Of a stretch of DNA of 64,000 nucleotides, positions 46,620 to 57,320 are shown one piece after another; positions within the stretch are counted from its first letter, which is position 1; each line of letters opens with the position of its first letter. The translations under genes and the position numbers were made by a program. Source of the stretch: Agapanthus africanus (Eukaryota; Streptophyta; Magnoliopsida; Asparagales; Amaryllidaceae); contig JASDDO010000006.1 in assembly GCA_030015575.1 (NCBI GenBank), positions 109,980,045 through 110,044,044 of the forward strand. Reading direction: 5' to 3'. The notes beneath the pieces are model-generated. The model was not told the DNA's origin. It was given only the letters and a program-made list of their open reading frames with translations, and made no database searches.

Positions 46620-47577
46620 AGCTCGTTAATTGAAATGTTGATGATGATCATAAGAGGAAAATGTGTCTAGTTTGAGAAGGTGTTGGAAACTGGACTAATA
46701 ATGTGGGTAAAGCCCAGTTTAATTAATAATTTTATTTGTCATTCTCAAATTTTCTTGGAAACGGAGACTGTTTTGTGGAACTTTTAGCCGTTGGGTATGT
46801 TGGGGTTTTGTTTTTGGAGTCATGGGACCTGGCATTTGGTAGGTATCCAAAGACCCCGTGTCTGATTTTGGATATTTTTGATTGATTTAAACTGTGGGTA
46901 TGAGTAGTCCCTTAATTTGATCTGGTTGGGGTTTGAGTATGCAAAGGATTTGTAGTCTGGTGGAAATTTTGTGGGTGTTTTCGGTTGAATATGTTTGCTA
47001 ATTGCATAAGATGCTCATAAGATTCTGGATTTTGAGGATGGGCCGTTGTAATTGGAAATGCTTAGAATTGTAGGACCTTCTTTGTTTTAGCTATATATAA
47101 TTGCAAAAAAAAAGACACATTTCTGATTTGAAGAAAAGGAAGGGAAAAATAGGGATTTAGTTATGGATTTTACTTGGGCGTCTCCTTTTTTAATACATGT
47201 CTATCTTTACAAGAATATCGTGTCACATATTCGGTTTTAGCATCTGTACGAAACTGCTTTGATTATCATCGTGTTATTAATATTTTGAACTTCTATCCTT
47301 TTTCTAATATGTTTCATAGTTAATATAATAATCCTTTGTCTATATTTGTTGACAGTGGCCTTTTTTTTGGATGAACATGTTTTTTGATGCATGTTTCAGT
47401 CATGTGAATTCATATGTTGCGTATAACGCTTTATGATATCAGTATCCTACATTTGTAGTTTTAATTGTTGATTGTTATAGATGAATGACATTGCAATAAT
47501 AGTTTTTGGTAGATGAATGCAATTGCAATGTATGATGATCAGTTCTATCAATCTTGATCTCAATGGTTTAAAATCAT
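46620..47577. other. AT-rich non-coding CACTA interior
   Basis: No frame, repeat or motif recognised; probably intron. Confidence 0.5.
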
Positions 47578-47733
47578 GTTACACATACAACACGAATACA
47601 CAACAAACGCATCATTAGAGTGTGATTCGAGATGTTCAAGTTAAAACCAATATATGATACTCGATGATAATATGAAACCTTCATATTCTCATCGATACTT
47701 ATATATGAAACTAAAAGCTCCACTTAGTCCCCG

Positions 47734-47876
47734 TCTATCGGTTAACATACGTGCGATGCTCGTCGTGACATAGAACTATACGAAATTTATTAAATATCGG
47801 ACGATATAGCTCGATACTAACAACCGTCGTATAGTCTACGCGATGAGAAAATTCAATTGTATGGTAACCGATAGAT
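47734..47876. repeat. Hairpin A, unit 1 (also 48324-48466 and 48914-49056)
   Basis: Arms of about 65 bases, imperfectly complementary: TCTATCGGTTAACATAC pairs with GTATGGTAACCGATAGA, and the inner ACTATACGA zone pairs with TCGTATAGT. Unit 1 has the best outer pairing. Confidence 0.8.
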
Positions 47877-47894
47877 TTGTCCCGTGTGGACAAG

Positions 47895-48146
47895 TTAAGA
47901 ATGTATAAAGCAAACGCCTTCATTCACTTGTGTTTTCATCTGTTTCGAGATATTTCGTCGGTACCTTTCCGCTTGTTCTCCGTGTACAAAGATAGATTAG
48001 ATGTTCATTTCAACGTTGTTTCACAGCTTTGAAATGATTATCTATTCTATTACAGTGTACTCGGAGAACAGCGGGGAGGTGCTGCCGAAATTTACTCGAA
48101 ACGGTTGAAAGCACAAGTGATGGGTGTTCGCTCTATACATTCTTAA
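47895..48146. repeat. Hairpin B, unit 1 (also 48485-48736 and 49075-49326)
   Basis: 252-bp imperfect palindrome: arms about 47895-48013 and 48028-48146, loop about 14 bases. Outer ends TTAAGAATGTATA / TATACATTCTTAA are fully complementary; inside, GAGAACA/TGTTCTC-type and TTTCGAG/CTCGAAA blocks pair. Confidence 0.85.
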
Positions 48147-49661
48147 TGGGATAGAAGCCTACCCCCGACAGCCGGAACACACACATACAACAAGAATACA
48201 CAACAAACGCATAATTAGAGAATGATTCGAGATGTTCAAGTTAAAACCAATATATAATAATATGAAACCTTCATATTCTCATCGATACTCCTATATGAAA
48301 CTAAAAGCGCCACTTAGTCCCTGTCTATCGGTTAACATACGTACGATGCTCGTCGTGACCTAGAACTATACGAAGGTTGTTAAATATCGAACAGTATAGC
48401 TCGATACTAATAACCGTCGTATAGTCTACGCGACGAGAAAATTCAATCGTATGGTAACCTATAGATTTGTCCCGTGTGGACAAGTTAAGAATGTATAAAG
48501 CAAACGCCTTCATTCACTTGTGTTTTCATCCGTTTCGAGATATTTCGTCGGTACCTTTCCGCTGGTTCTCCGTGTACAAAGATAGATTAGATGTTCATTT
48601 CAACGTTGTTTCACAGCTTTGAAATGATTATCTATTCTATTATAGTGTACTCGGAGAACAGCGGGGAGGTGCTGCCGAAATTTACTCGAAACGGTTGAAA
48701 GCACAAGTGATGGGTGTTCACTCTATACATTCTTAATGGGATAGAAGCCTACCCTCGACAGCCGGAACACACACATACAACAAGAATACACAAAAAACGC
48801 ATAATTAGAGAGCGATTCGAGATGTTCAAGTTAAAACCAATATATGATAATATGAAACCTTCATATTCTCATCGATACTCATATATGAAAGTAAAAGCGC
48901 CACTTAGTCCCCGTCTATCGGTTAACATACATGCGATGCTCGTCGTGACATAGAAATATACGAAGGTTCTTAAATATCGGACAGTATAGCTCGATACTAA
49001 TAACCGTCGTATAGTCTACGCGACGAGAAAATTCAATCGTATGGTAACCCATAGATTTGTCCCGTGTGGACAAGTTAAGAATGTATAAAGGAAACGCCTT
49101 CATTCACTTGTGTTTTCATCCGTTTCGAGATATTTCTTCGGTACCTTTCCGCAGGTTCTCCGTGTACAAAGATAGATTAGATGTTCATTTCAACGTTGTT
49201 TCACAGCTTTGAAATGATTATCTATTCTATTACAGTGTACTCGGAGAACAGCGGGGAGGAGGTGCCGAAATTTACTCGAAACGGTTGAAAGCACAAGTGA
49301 TGGGTGTTTGCTCTATACATTCTTAATGGGATAGAAGCCTACCCCCGACAGCCGGAACACACACATACAACAAGAATACACAACAAACGCATAATTAGAG
49401 AGTGATTCGAGATGTTCAAGTTAAAACCAATATATGATAATATGAAACCTTCATATTCTCATCGATACTTATATATTAAACTAAAAGCGCCACTTAGTCC
49501 CCGTCTATCGGTTAACATACGTGCGATAATTTATTCTTTTCAACGACAAACGCACACACAAAGCATTTACACGGATTTTCTCCTTTGTCAGTAACTATCC
49601 CGTTCTTATATTTCTCAATATAGTCAGCATAACCTACAATTTATATATTATACAGTCTAAC

Positions 49662-50495
49662 ATGGCCCATGAGTACGTCAGAGTTAAGGACTGGATGTAT
49701 GTGGATTGGAAACAACGTATGCAACCTAAGTTTGTCGCAGAAGTTGCTACTTTCCTTGAATTTGCACGCGCACATAATAAGATCATAATAGAGAATATTC
49801 TCTGTCTATGCGATAGATGTGGCAATAAGTACCGGCAGAAGGTAGAATTCGATAGGAGGCACGCAATATTCAGTAGCGATCCTCGCAATGTCCGGCTCGG
49901 ACTGGCTACTGATGGCTTCTGCCCATTAAATTATATGGCTGGAAGTCATAGCACATGGCCCGTTGTAATGATAATTTATAATCTGTCTCCTTGGTTGGCT
50001 ATGGACCAATCATACTTTATGATACCTCTTCTTATCGACGGACCAAACTCACCGGGGAACAATATCGACGTCTATCTCCGACCTCTGATCGAGGAGTTGA
50101 AATCTTTGTTCATTGATGGTGTAGAGACATATGATGCAAACACAAATACAACCTTCATATTGCGTGCGGCTTTAATGTGGACAATTAATGACTTTCCTGC
50201 GTATGGAATGCTATCAGGTTGGTCCGTACATGGTCACAAAGCATGTCCTCATTGCCATGAACACACAACATCAAAATTCTTGAATTTTAGCAGGAATGTT
50301 TGTTATTGCGTCCATCGACGTTTCCTGCCTCCAGACCACCCCTATAGGTTAGACACGGTTCACTTTGATGGTCATCAGGAGCTTCTTGGACCTCCATCCC
50401 CATTGTCTGGAGAGGACGTGACTGCTAAATGGGATGGTTACAATAACGTGACCTTCGGGATGGATCCGACGAAACAGGTCAAACCACCATATTGA
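49662..50495 (+). pseudogene. CACTA tnp2-type transposase, internally deleted
   Basis: Plus-strand frame of 277 codons. Residues 1-60 resemble the transposase-associated N-terminal domain (DWMYVDWKQR, FLEFARAHNK, a CLCDRCGN zinc-like motif). From residue about 72 it enters the tnp2 domain (DPRNVRLGLATDGFCPLN, WPVVMIIYNLSPWLAM, PLLIDGPNSPGNNIDVYL, LRAALMWTINDFPAYGMLS, ACPHCHEHT, CYCVHRRFLPPDHPYR). In intact CACTA transposases a region of well over a hundred residues separates these parts, so an internal deletion has joined them. The C-terminal half of tnp2 is absent. The frame could end at a 5' splice site (AAACAG|GTCAAA, about 50477) or at its stop at 50495. Function would be cut-and-paste at the CACTA ends; this copy is unlikely to be active. 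Confidence 0.85.
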
Positions 50496-50570
50496 TTTAG
50501 AATGCTATATCATAAATACACACATTCCTTTTGCTCTTACTTAGCAATTTTTATTATTGTCTAGCTGTAG

Positions 50571-52959
50571 GTGGTGACACCACCGCACCTGCGGGTATGT
50601 TTATATATCCTATGGTGCATGCATATTGATTTAGAACGTTATATTATTGATCTACACATTCTTTTTGTAATTACTTATATAATCTATTTTTAATTATCTA
50701 ATTATAGGTGGTGCGTCCACATCTTCCGCAGGGGCCACTCCTGCCGCTTCCATACCCTCCGCATTTTCTGCAGGTTAGTATGAATAAATTTAAAATATTT
50801 ATTCATTTTACATATGCTCTATAGAATAAATATGAAATTCATGGAAATTTAGCGTCAATGTTTATTTTCTAGTTGGAGGGGATGCGTCCGCATACTGGAC
50901 CCCGGTTGTTCCTCACCGGAGGAACTATCGTCCCGCTCGTGCTGCTGCCCGGGCCCAGGCTCGTGCGATAGTCACCGGAGGTATATATCACACTTGAATT
51001 TTCGTTTAACCATGATTTCTTAATACAACTTTATCTTAATATTGATTGTCTTGATATTTCGTGCAGACGCAGGGCCTCCCCATCCCCAGAGGGGGACTCG
51101 AGGCCCGAATCAGTCCCATAGGCTGAGGCCTGACAGAGCTAGGGGGGAGGCAGCATTCCCCCTTTTTTTTACCCTTGACTATCGCTATACCGGTCCTCAT
51201 GCCGAGAGGTTCGGCCGGTATATGAGGGACGAGAACCGGCTCGTGAAGAACTATCCACTTCACGTTGAGTAGGGCGAGCCGCACCAGCGCTCATTCGCCC
51301 TCTTCTTTGATCAGGCTTGGGTACGTATTAATATATTTTTCAGTTGATTTATTCGCTTATCATATTTATTATTAACACTTGCAATGTAATAACAATGTTT
51401 TTTTTTTGTATTTTTAGTTGTATTACGATTTTCAGCCTGTAGCCGACCCTGATCATCCGGGGAGGGTGCTCGACCTTCATGCTTTGTACAATGGCCTGAT
51501 GAAGAACATGCAGGCCAAGGTCCGATACAACAGGAATGAGCTGAAGGCAGAGAGAGCGGCCCTCCTTTCTACTCCGGCGTTTGCGAGAGTCGACGTAGAG
51601 ACATGGCCTCTGTTGTGCGAATATTTCGACTCCCAACGCAAACAGGTATGTATTTTAAATGTAATTCATTGTTCAGGATATAATTTATTTTTTGCGTTCC
51701 TTAATTAGAAAACTAAATGTTAATGCGTTGTGCAGAAACATGCCGCTCAGAATACATAGAACAGGAAGTCGGCGAAGAGGGGTCGCCCTACTTACACAGG
51801 TGGCTCGAGGAATATTACTCGAGCCAAGGAGTATCGGTAAATTACAATAGACCGACCTTTGTGATATTCTGCAATATTAAGAGTTATTTTCTAATATTTC
51901 TAATATTCAGAGTTATTTTCTAATATTGCAGACAACTCGGACCGTGGCGTCATGTAGTATACCGAGCGTGCTGTCCGCATATCTTGCCGTCCACGGCACC
52001 TCGACAGATCCCGCCACGGGCGAGCTTCGATATCCCAACATCGCTACCCAGGAGTATTGCGTAAGTGTTAATATTTATTCTACCGAAATTTGAAATTTTA
52101 GTTTTGAAAGGTTCAAGTTTAAATTTCATACTTATACTTTACTACTTAATGTGGGTGTAGGAGCGGGTGGTTGAGCAGGCCGAGGCCTCGGGGATCGATT
52201 TTACCGGACAGAACGATCCGAGGCTGCTGACCCCAGTTCTGGACGCCGCACACGGAGGGCACCACGGAGGTTGGGAGAGAGGCCGGGGACTGGGCCCTAG
52301 CAGGGCCCATATGAGGTTGGACTCCACCCCGGCGGTTACTTCCTCTGTCTCCAGTGACCGACGTGTCCATCAGGAATTGGAGAGCTTGAGGGCCACCGTT
52401 CAGGAGTTGAAGGAGATGCTGGTATGTATACTACTTTATAGTAAAATATCATGTCATATTATAGATATCAACATATCCATAATTAGTACGTAGCTTGAGA
52501 TTATTTGGTTTTAGACTTAAGTTTGATTAATCATACATACATATGTAATTAAAATAAACAACGGTTTTCCAAACTAGATATCCAAATGGGGTTTCGAAAT
52601 AACTTAATAATGATACGAATTCGAATAATACATAGTTCTTACACGCTTCTTACACACGTTAGGTCCAGACGCGACAGGGTACATCGACCGAGCCTCCACA
52701 TGCATCTCCTTCGGCTGCGGCTCCGCAAGCTACTACATCGGCTGTAGTTCCGCAGAAAGCTCCTATAGCTCCACCGCCCGCTCAGACTCCCGTAGCCGCG
52801 GCTCCGCAAGCGACTACCTCGACGGCGGCTGCGCAGACCACATCGCCAGCTCCATAGGCCGCTCAGACTCCCGCACGCGCCGAATTGCAGGGTTTATTGA
52901 CCGAGGAGCAGGCGCGCTTGATTCTATCGTTTATCAGGTGTGGAGCTGGACCGAGCTAG
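50571..52959 (+). pseudogene. CACTA second gene, Transposase_24-like, with in-frame stops
   Basis: Spliced gene inferred from exon-intron borders with GT/AG: 50571-50594, 50708-50773, 50873-50980, 51067-51320, 51418-51645, 51736-51836, 51932-52060, 52161-52421, 52663-52959. Most joins keep frame; 51836/51932 needs a 1-base adjustment. The product has a Gly/Ala/Ser-rich start, a central part resembling plant Ptta/En-Spm transposase (LYYDFQPVADPDHPGRVL, NRKSAKRGRPTYTGGS, DPATGELRYPNIATQEYC, GWERGRGLGPSRAHM), a short coiled coil (ELESLRATVQELKEML) and a Pro/Ala/Gln-rich tail. Three in-frame TAG codons interrupt it (51270-51272, 51757-51759, 52855-52857). The natural end is TAG at 52957-52959. 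In En/Spm such proteins are thought to help bind element ends. The first exon is not identified. Confidence 0.75.
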
Positions 52960-53200
52960 GGTAGCTTTTTGATTCATATTTTTTTAAACATGTATTTATT
53001 TATATCATACATATTGTACTACATTTTGAAATGATATTGATATTGGTTTATATTTATATCATATTCAGTTTTTGAGTTTCTTTTGTATATTATATGCATG
53101 AGATGTGATTATGAATACTGCGATATATGTTGTGTGATGATTAATTTTATATTTTATTGTTATATATATTATTGTGCATAGGGCGGAAAAAATCAGGCAG
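52960..53200. other. AT-rich 3' region of the CACTA gene
   Basis: Non-coding 3' flank of the second gene; no clear terminator motif recognised. Confidence 0.5.
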
Positions 53201-53707
53201 CCCTTTTTTTAAAAAAAATACAGATAATGTGTACCTACGGATTAATCCGTAGGGGCAAAATATGAGCAGTAGCTGATATTTCCCCCCTGATCTCAGTACT
53301 AGGGGGGTTGGGAGTGCCCCTACGGATATGTCCGTAGGGGCCATTGCTTCGCCCCTACGGATTTATCCGTAGGGGAAAAATATCAGGATTTCTGATATTT
53401 TTCCCCTACGGATAAGTACCTACGTAGGTATCCGTAGGGGATAGTACGTGGCCCTACGGCTATCTCCATAGGTGCAGTTAATATATTTAAAAAAACCGTA
53501 AATAATATAACTTTTTTTGCCCTACGGCCTACTCCGTAGGTGAAACAGGACCTACACAGAACTCCGTAGGGGCAAGTTCAGGGCTTCAACTTGCACCTGC
53601 GGCCTTTGCACCTACGGGGTCTTTTTCGCCCCTACGTACATCTCCGTAGGGGCAGGGGGTTGCACCTACCGATAAATCCGTAGGGGCAACCCTTATTTGT
53701 AGTAGTG
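53201..53707. repeat. CACTA right subterminal and terminal repeats
   Basis: More than ten CCTACGG or CCGTAGG motifs arranged largely as inverted pairs (for example CCTACGGATTAATCCGTAGG near 53234), ending in the terminal repeat at about 53677-53707. The right side is longer and denser than the left. Confidence 0.88.
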
Positions 53708-53710
53708 CAT
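53708..53710. other. Target site duplication CAT (right, CACTA)
   Basis: Repeats 45839-45841. Confidence 0.85.
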
Positions 53711-55010
53711 ACAATACTCTGTATAAGTCCGCTGAGTTGAATAACTCAAAACCTGTGCATCGTAAGTTGAAAACTGTACTTATGGTTAAGAACTACTCCG
53801 TTGTTCAATGCTCCTTACCCAATTGTATCTGATATAGGTAAATGTCAAGGACATAATCTCAAAAATTTATATCTCACTTTATAAAAATAAACGTACAGAT
53901 ATATCATTTTGAAATTGGTGCACAACAACGGATATTCAAAACCAAATACATGCCGTCTGGCAAAAACTCAGGCGGCTTCCTCAAATATCACCAATTACAA
54001 CGAATTCCGATATAATGAGGATGATCACCTTATTCCAAATAACCTACTCCCACTCATCATCTGTAAAACCATACAGATATGAGAATCATACCTGGTAAAT
54101 ACATACCCTGGAGTAAGTATCTAATCGAGAAATCAGTTTTCCTTTAACTATGCACTGAAACATGAAAATGTTTCGTAGGGGTATTCTGGTATTCCTAGTA
54201 ATGCCTCTTCCATAATCCAATCCATGACTTTAACCGTATATTTCTTTGCCTTCTCTCCAAATTCCTTTATTTGTTTTTATTCATTACCTTCTGTACACCA
54301 TCGTTATGATAAATGGTTTTCTTCCTTCCCTACCGTTCGGCACCAGCCTATGGTTTAGAAGAAGACTATCCAGGAAGCATAATAGGTGTACTCTCCTAAT
54401 CCTAGGAGTACTCGCAACTTGAGAGAAGGTAATGATAAAAGACAACTGAATAATACCTTATTCTATTTCTCCCGAACTTGGAAAAAAGCAAAGGAGAAAA
54501 TAGGAGTGGCGATGAAGTACGCGGTTTGGTCGTGAATGATAGCAGTCGCAATTTACTTTTCCCTCTTTCTAATCCCTTTATTTTGTCTTTAGTTATTACC
54601 TTCTGTACACCCTACTTAGGCTAATTGGTTTTCTTCATTCCCTACCTTTCGGCACCTGCCTATGGTTTGGAATAAGACTATCCAATAAGCGTAATAGGTG
54701 TACTCTCCTAAACTAAGGAGCCCTTGCAACCTGAGAGAAGGTGATAATAAAAGACAAATGAATAAACCAATTCAATTTCTCATGAACTTGGATCTATCCT
54801 CGAAGAAGTCCCTTCGAGTTCGTATATAACCATACGATGGATCTATCCAATGGAATTGGATGTCCGTACTAATACGGGGTGTTATGAGAAATACAAAGGG
54901 TAAAAGAAGGAGTTGCAATGACTTATGCAACTTTAGACAATCCAAAAGCCAGTATTTTAAGAAGGTTCGGTCAACTTGGTCACTGAGTCATAGTCTAGGG
55001 TCGGTCAATG
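53708..55010 (-). pseudogene. pol: E4 pol, decayed (integrase to protease)
   Basis: Continuation of E4 pol after the CACTA element. The first 60 bases align with the integrase segment of E3 that follows GACATTGGACCGCAT. Weaker blocks follow to the protease start region at about 55010. It contains a diverged direct duplication: CTTTATT ... TTACCTTCTGTACACC and GGTGTACTCTCCTAA occur twice (about 54265-54440 and 54575-54740). No frame survives. Confidence 0.6.
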
Positions 55011-55318
55011 GTTGCTGCCAAAGAGAGAGAGAGAAAAGAAACACTCTGCGTGCACTCTAACCACGATCAGAATGGTTATCACTTTATCTAATCATGAAAC
55101 CTCCCACTGTAATCTCAAATTCTCCTCCAAACCTTAAAGAAGAATTAGTCGGGATCACCCGAAGAGTAAACCAACTCATCAGTGAGAATCGGGATCCAAC
55201 TATCATCGCATGATAACTTGATGGAAGCCACTCACGTTATCATATTCCAGAAGGTATACGCATGCCTGGCAAGTTTCCTGTATGTTTGAAACTCCCGATG
55301 TGATTTTTGCCTCATGCT

Positions 55319-55535
55319 CTTATGACCTTGATGACAGCCAACAAATCATAAGTCACATGTCAAGCTCTACCCGTCATTATCCAGGTTAATTTGAACCCAC
55401 CCGTACATAACCTTGACGAAGGCCAACAAGGTAATACTACTGTCCCAAACCAACACATCTATCTATGCTACAAATGAATACTCCAGCAGCTACCAAACAC
55501 TATGCCTTGACGAAATCCAACAAACATAGCTTGAA
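55319..55535 (-). other. Iterated small hairpins (E4 leader)
   Basis: Hairpin 1 CTTATGA/TCATAAG (55319-55325, 55346-55352); hairpin 2 around ACC/GGT (about 55405-55433); hairpin 3 CTATG/CATAG (55500-55504, 55525-55529). Confidence 0.6.
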
Positions 55536-55663
55536 TACTACTGACCATCCATAAGATACGACGGAGGGCTACGGCTGGTTTTTGGCGAAAAACCTTTAAC
55601 GTAATGAACTTGATATCGCTGAAGGAACCTGATAGCTTTTTATAAAAATATAGTGGCGAAAAC

Positions 55664-55900
55664 CTTTTGCTAAAGAAGTCACTCCCGGTGAAGGGATCTC
55701 GGCTCTTTCCTCGTGGAATGAGGTGCAGGATATTCCAACTGAATACCGCGATGCAAAGCAACTTGTAATCGACTATAATGAAGTTATTACCCTGACGCAA
55801 ACTTCTGCCCAAAGGGTCTTTCCCGGTGAAGAGACATCAGCCCTCGCCTCGTCGAATGAGGTGCAGGATATTCCAACCGAATACCGCTATGCAAAACAAA
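55664..55900 (-). other. Tandem multi-helix module (E4 leader)
   Basis: Copy 1: arm A AAAGA/TCTTT, arm B CCTCGT/ATGAGG (55709-55714, 55718-55723), arm C TATTC/GAATA (55731-55735, 55741-55745). Copy 2: arm B 55847-55852/55856-55861, arm C 55869-55873/55879-55883. Arms B and C differ from E3 by paired changes. Confidence 0.62.
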
Positions 55901-57061
55901 AGGAAACATCTTTGTAATAACACCTTTTAAAATTTGTTCCAACAACATCAAATATAGGTTTGTTTTATCCTTGCATTGATAAGAATCAATGCAGTACCAT
56001 CAATCAATCACACCAGGAAAGAACGAAAATATAATGTACGTATATGCCATCCGCATTCGTCAATGGGTCCCGTCGTCACCCGTTAGGTTACTTAACTAAC
56101 GACAGAGTGGGGACTAAACTAGCGCGGGTGTAAGACATATACAACATCTTTTAGTATATATACCAATATACAATAATCGCTCCAGGCGTGATAATATGCA
56201 ACATTACAGAAAAGTAATAAGCATCACAGAACAATACAGATAATCTGGGATCCCCGGGTTTCACAGAGCCGCTGCTGAAACCCGACGTTCCCCTGGTCGT
56301 GTGGATAGCCTGTGAAATGAAACCTAGACCCCTACGGGTGCGACAAGTTACCCACCAAAACCTGAAGCGAGGAATCCCCCAACAACAAAATGAATGGACC
56401 ACCCGGCACTTCACGGAATCCGGTAAATTGAGCACCCCTCCTTGGGTCAACCTGTACCCCCTATGAGTGCGGCGAATAGTCTGCCAATTCTAGAGTGATG
56501 CCATTCTGCCTCTCAAAGCCATGAGATACGGACCCGTTGCCCTCCAGAATCCGGCTATCCGTGCACTCCGTCGCGGGGTAAACCTAGTACTGAAATAAAA
56601 ATATATACAACGGGTACATCGAACTCAGCTCGGTCGTGCCCCAAAAGAATATTACACAAACAGGCCGTGACAGCAGTCCACATGTTGGACGCTCGCCCCG
56701 CAATATCAAATGTACAAATTAATTCACAAAGCACTACCATTGCACACTGCTATCCACCACGACAAATCCGCAACATCACAGTACAGCACAGAACATCAAC
56801 GCGAATGTCACGTTCGCAAATCCGTCTAAAAGGACTAGCAATTAGACGCAATTTACCGCTCGAATGACATTCCCAGTCGGAGATATAATAAAAGTACTGT
56901 AAACTAACATGTTTTAATTTCGATCAACAAAATATCCCGAAGTGGGCCCCACGTACATCTGGTGTACAGAAATAAAATCTGGGCCCAAAAGAAATATACC
57001 AAAAACCACAATTTTCCATGTGAAGCTCTCTGGGAAAATTGGAGCACTGTTCCCACAAACT

Positions 57062-57111
57062 GGCCGCGGTTCCGCGGTCAAACCCTAGTTTTGACCATGG
57101 ATCCGCGGTGG
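57062..57111 (-). repeat. Paired GC-rich palindromes (E4 leader)
   Basis: GGCCGCGGTTCCGCGGTC (57062-57079) and ACCATGGATCCGCGGTGG (57094-57111). Confidence 0.75.
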
Positions 57112-57306
57112 TTTTGTGGGAACACGTGCTCGAATTTCACCAGAATTCTTTAAAAACGCTGCTCAATTTTCTGTGATATGCAAATTATTTTTTTAGACCC
57201 TTTTAAAAATCGACAGAAACATTGAACAGAAAAATTGTAATTTTCGAAAATCCGTTCGATCGATATTTTAAACGCGTTAGCACAAGTTAGTAAAGCTTAA
57301 TGGTGA

Positions 57307-57319
57307 GGCTCTGAAACCA
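57307..57319 (-). other. Primer binding site, initiator-Met type, mutated (E4)
   Basis: TGGTTTCAGAGCC on the minus strand, one mismatch to the standard site. Confidence 0.75.
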
Positions 57320-57320
57320 C

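Larger units (their letters stand above)
47578..49528. repeat. 590-bp tandem array with hairpins, 3.3 copies
   Basis: Units begin at about 47581, 48181, 48771 and 49361 with ACACATACAACA (spacing 600, 590, 590). The last unit is cut at 49528 (GTTAACATACGTGCGAT). Units are highly similar to one another. Each full unit contains two consecutive long inverted repeats (described separately). No conserved reading frame; the 62-codon minus frames repeating at 47735, 48325 and 48915 are by-products of the repeat. Confidence 0.92.
45842..53707 (+). mobile_element. CACTA (En/Spm) DNA transposon
   Basis: 7.87-kb element. The right end reads CACTACTACAAATAAGGG on the minus strand; the left end reads CATTACTAAAATAAGGGG, with CACTA changed to CATTA. 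Both ends continue into GGTTGCCCCTACGGAT. It is flanked by the 3-bp duplication CAT and by E4 integrase sequence that becomes contiguous when one duplication is removed. It contains subterminal CCGTAGGGG repeats, a tandem hairpin array, a tnp2 transposase fragment and a second, Transposase_24-like gene. The two genes look defective. Confidence 0.93.
55011..57306 (-). other. E4 gag-less leader
   Basis: Same order of blocks as in E2/E3 in a clearly diverged copy: purine run GAGAGAGAGAG after the protease start, iterated hairpins (55319-55535), two multi-helix modules (55664-55900), CGTTAG/CTAACG hairpin (near 56081-56101), GC palindrome pair (57062-57111). No gag. Frames of 99-114 codons here are not conserved. 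Confidence 0.72.

Noticed and set aside
47578..49528. CRISPR-like or satellite array
   Set aside because: Eukaryotic context, 590-bp units, no spacers; it lies wholly inside a CACTA element with only 3.3 copies.
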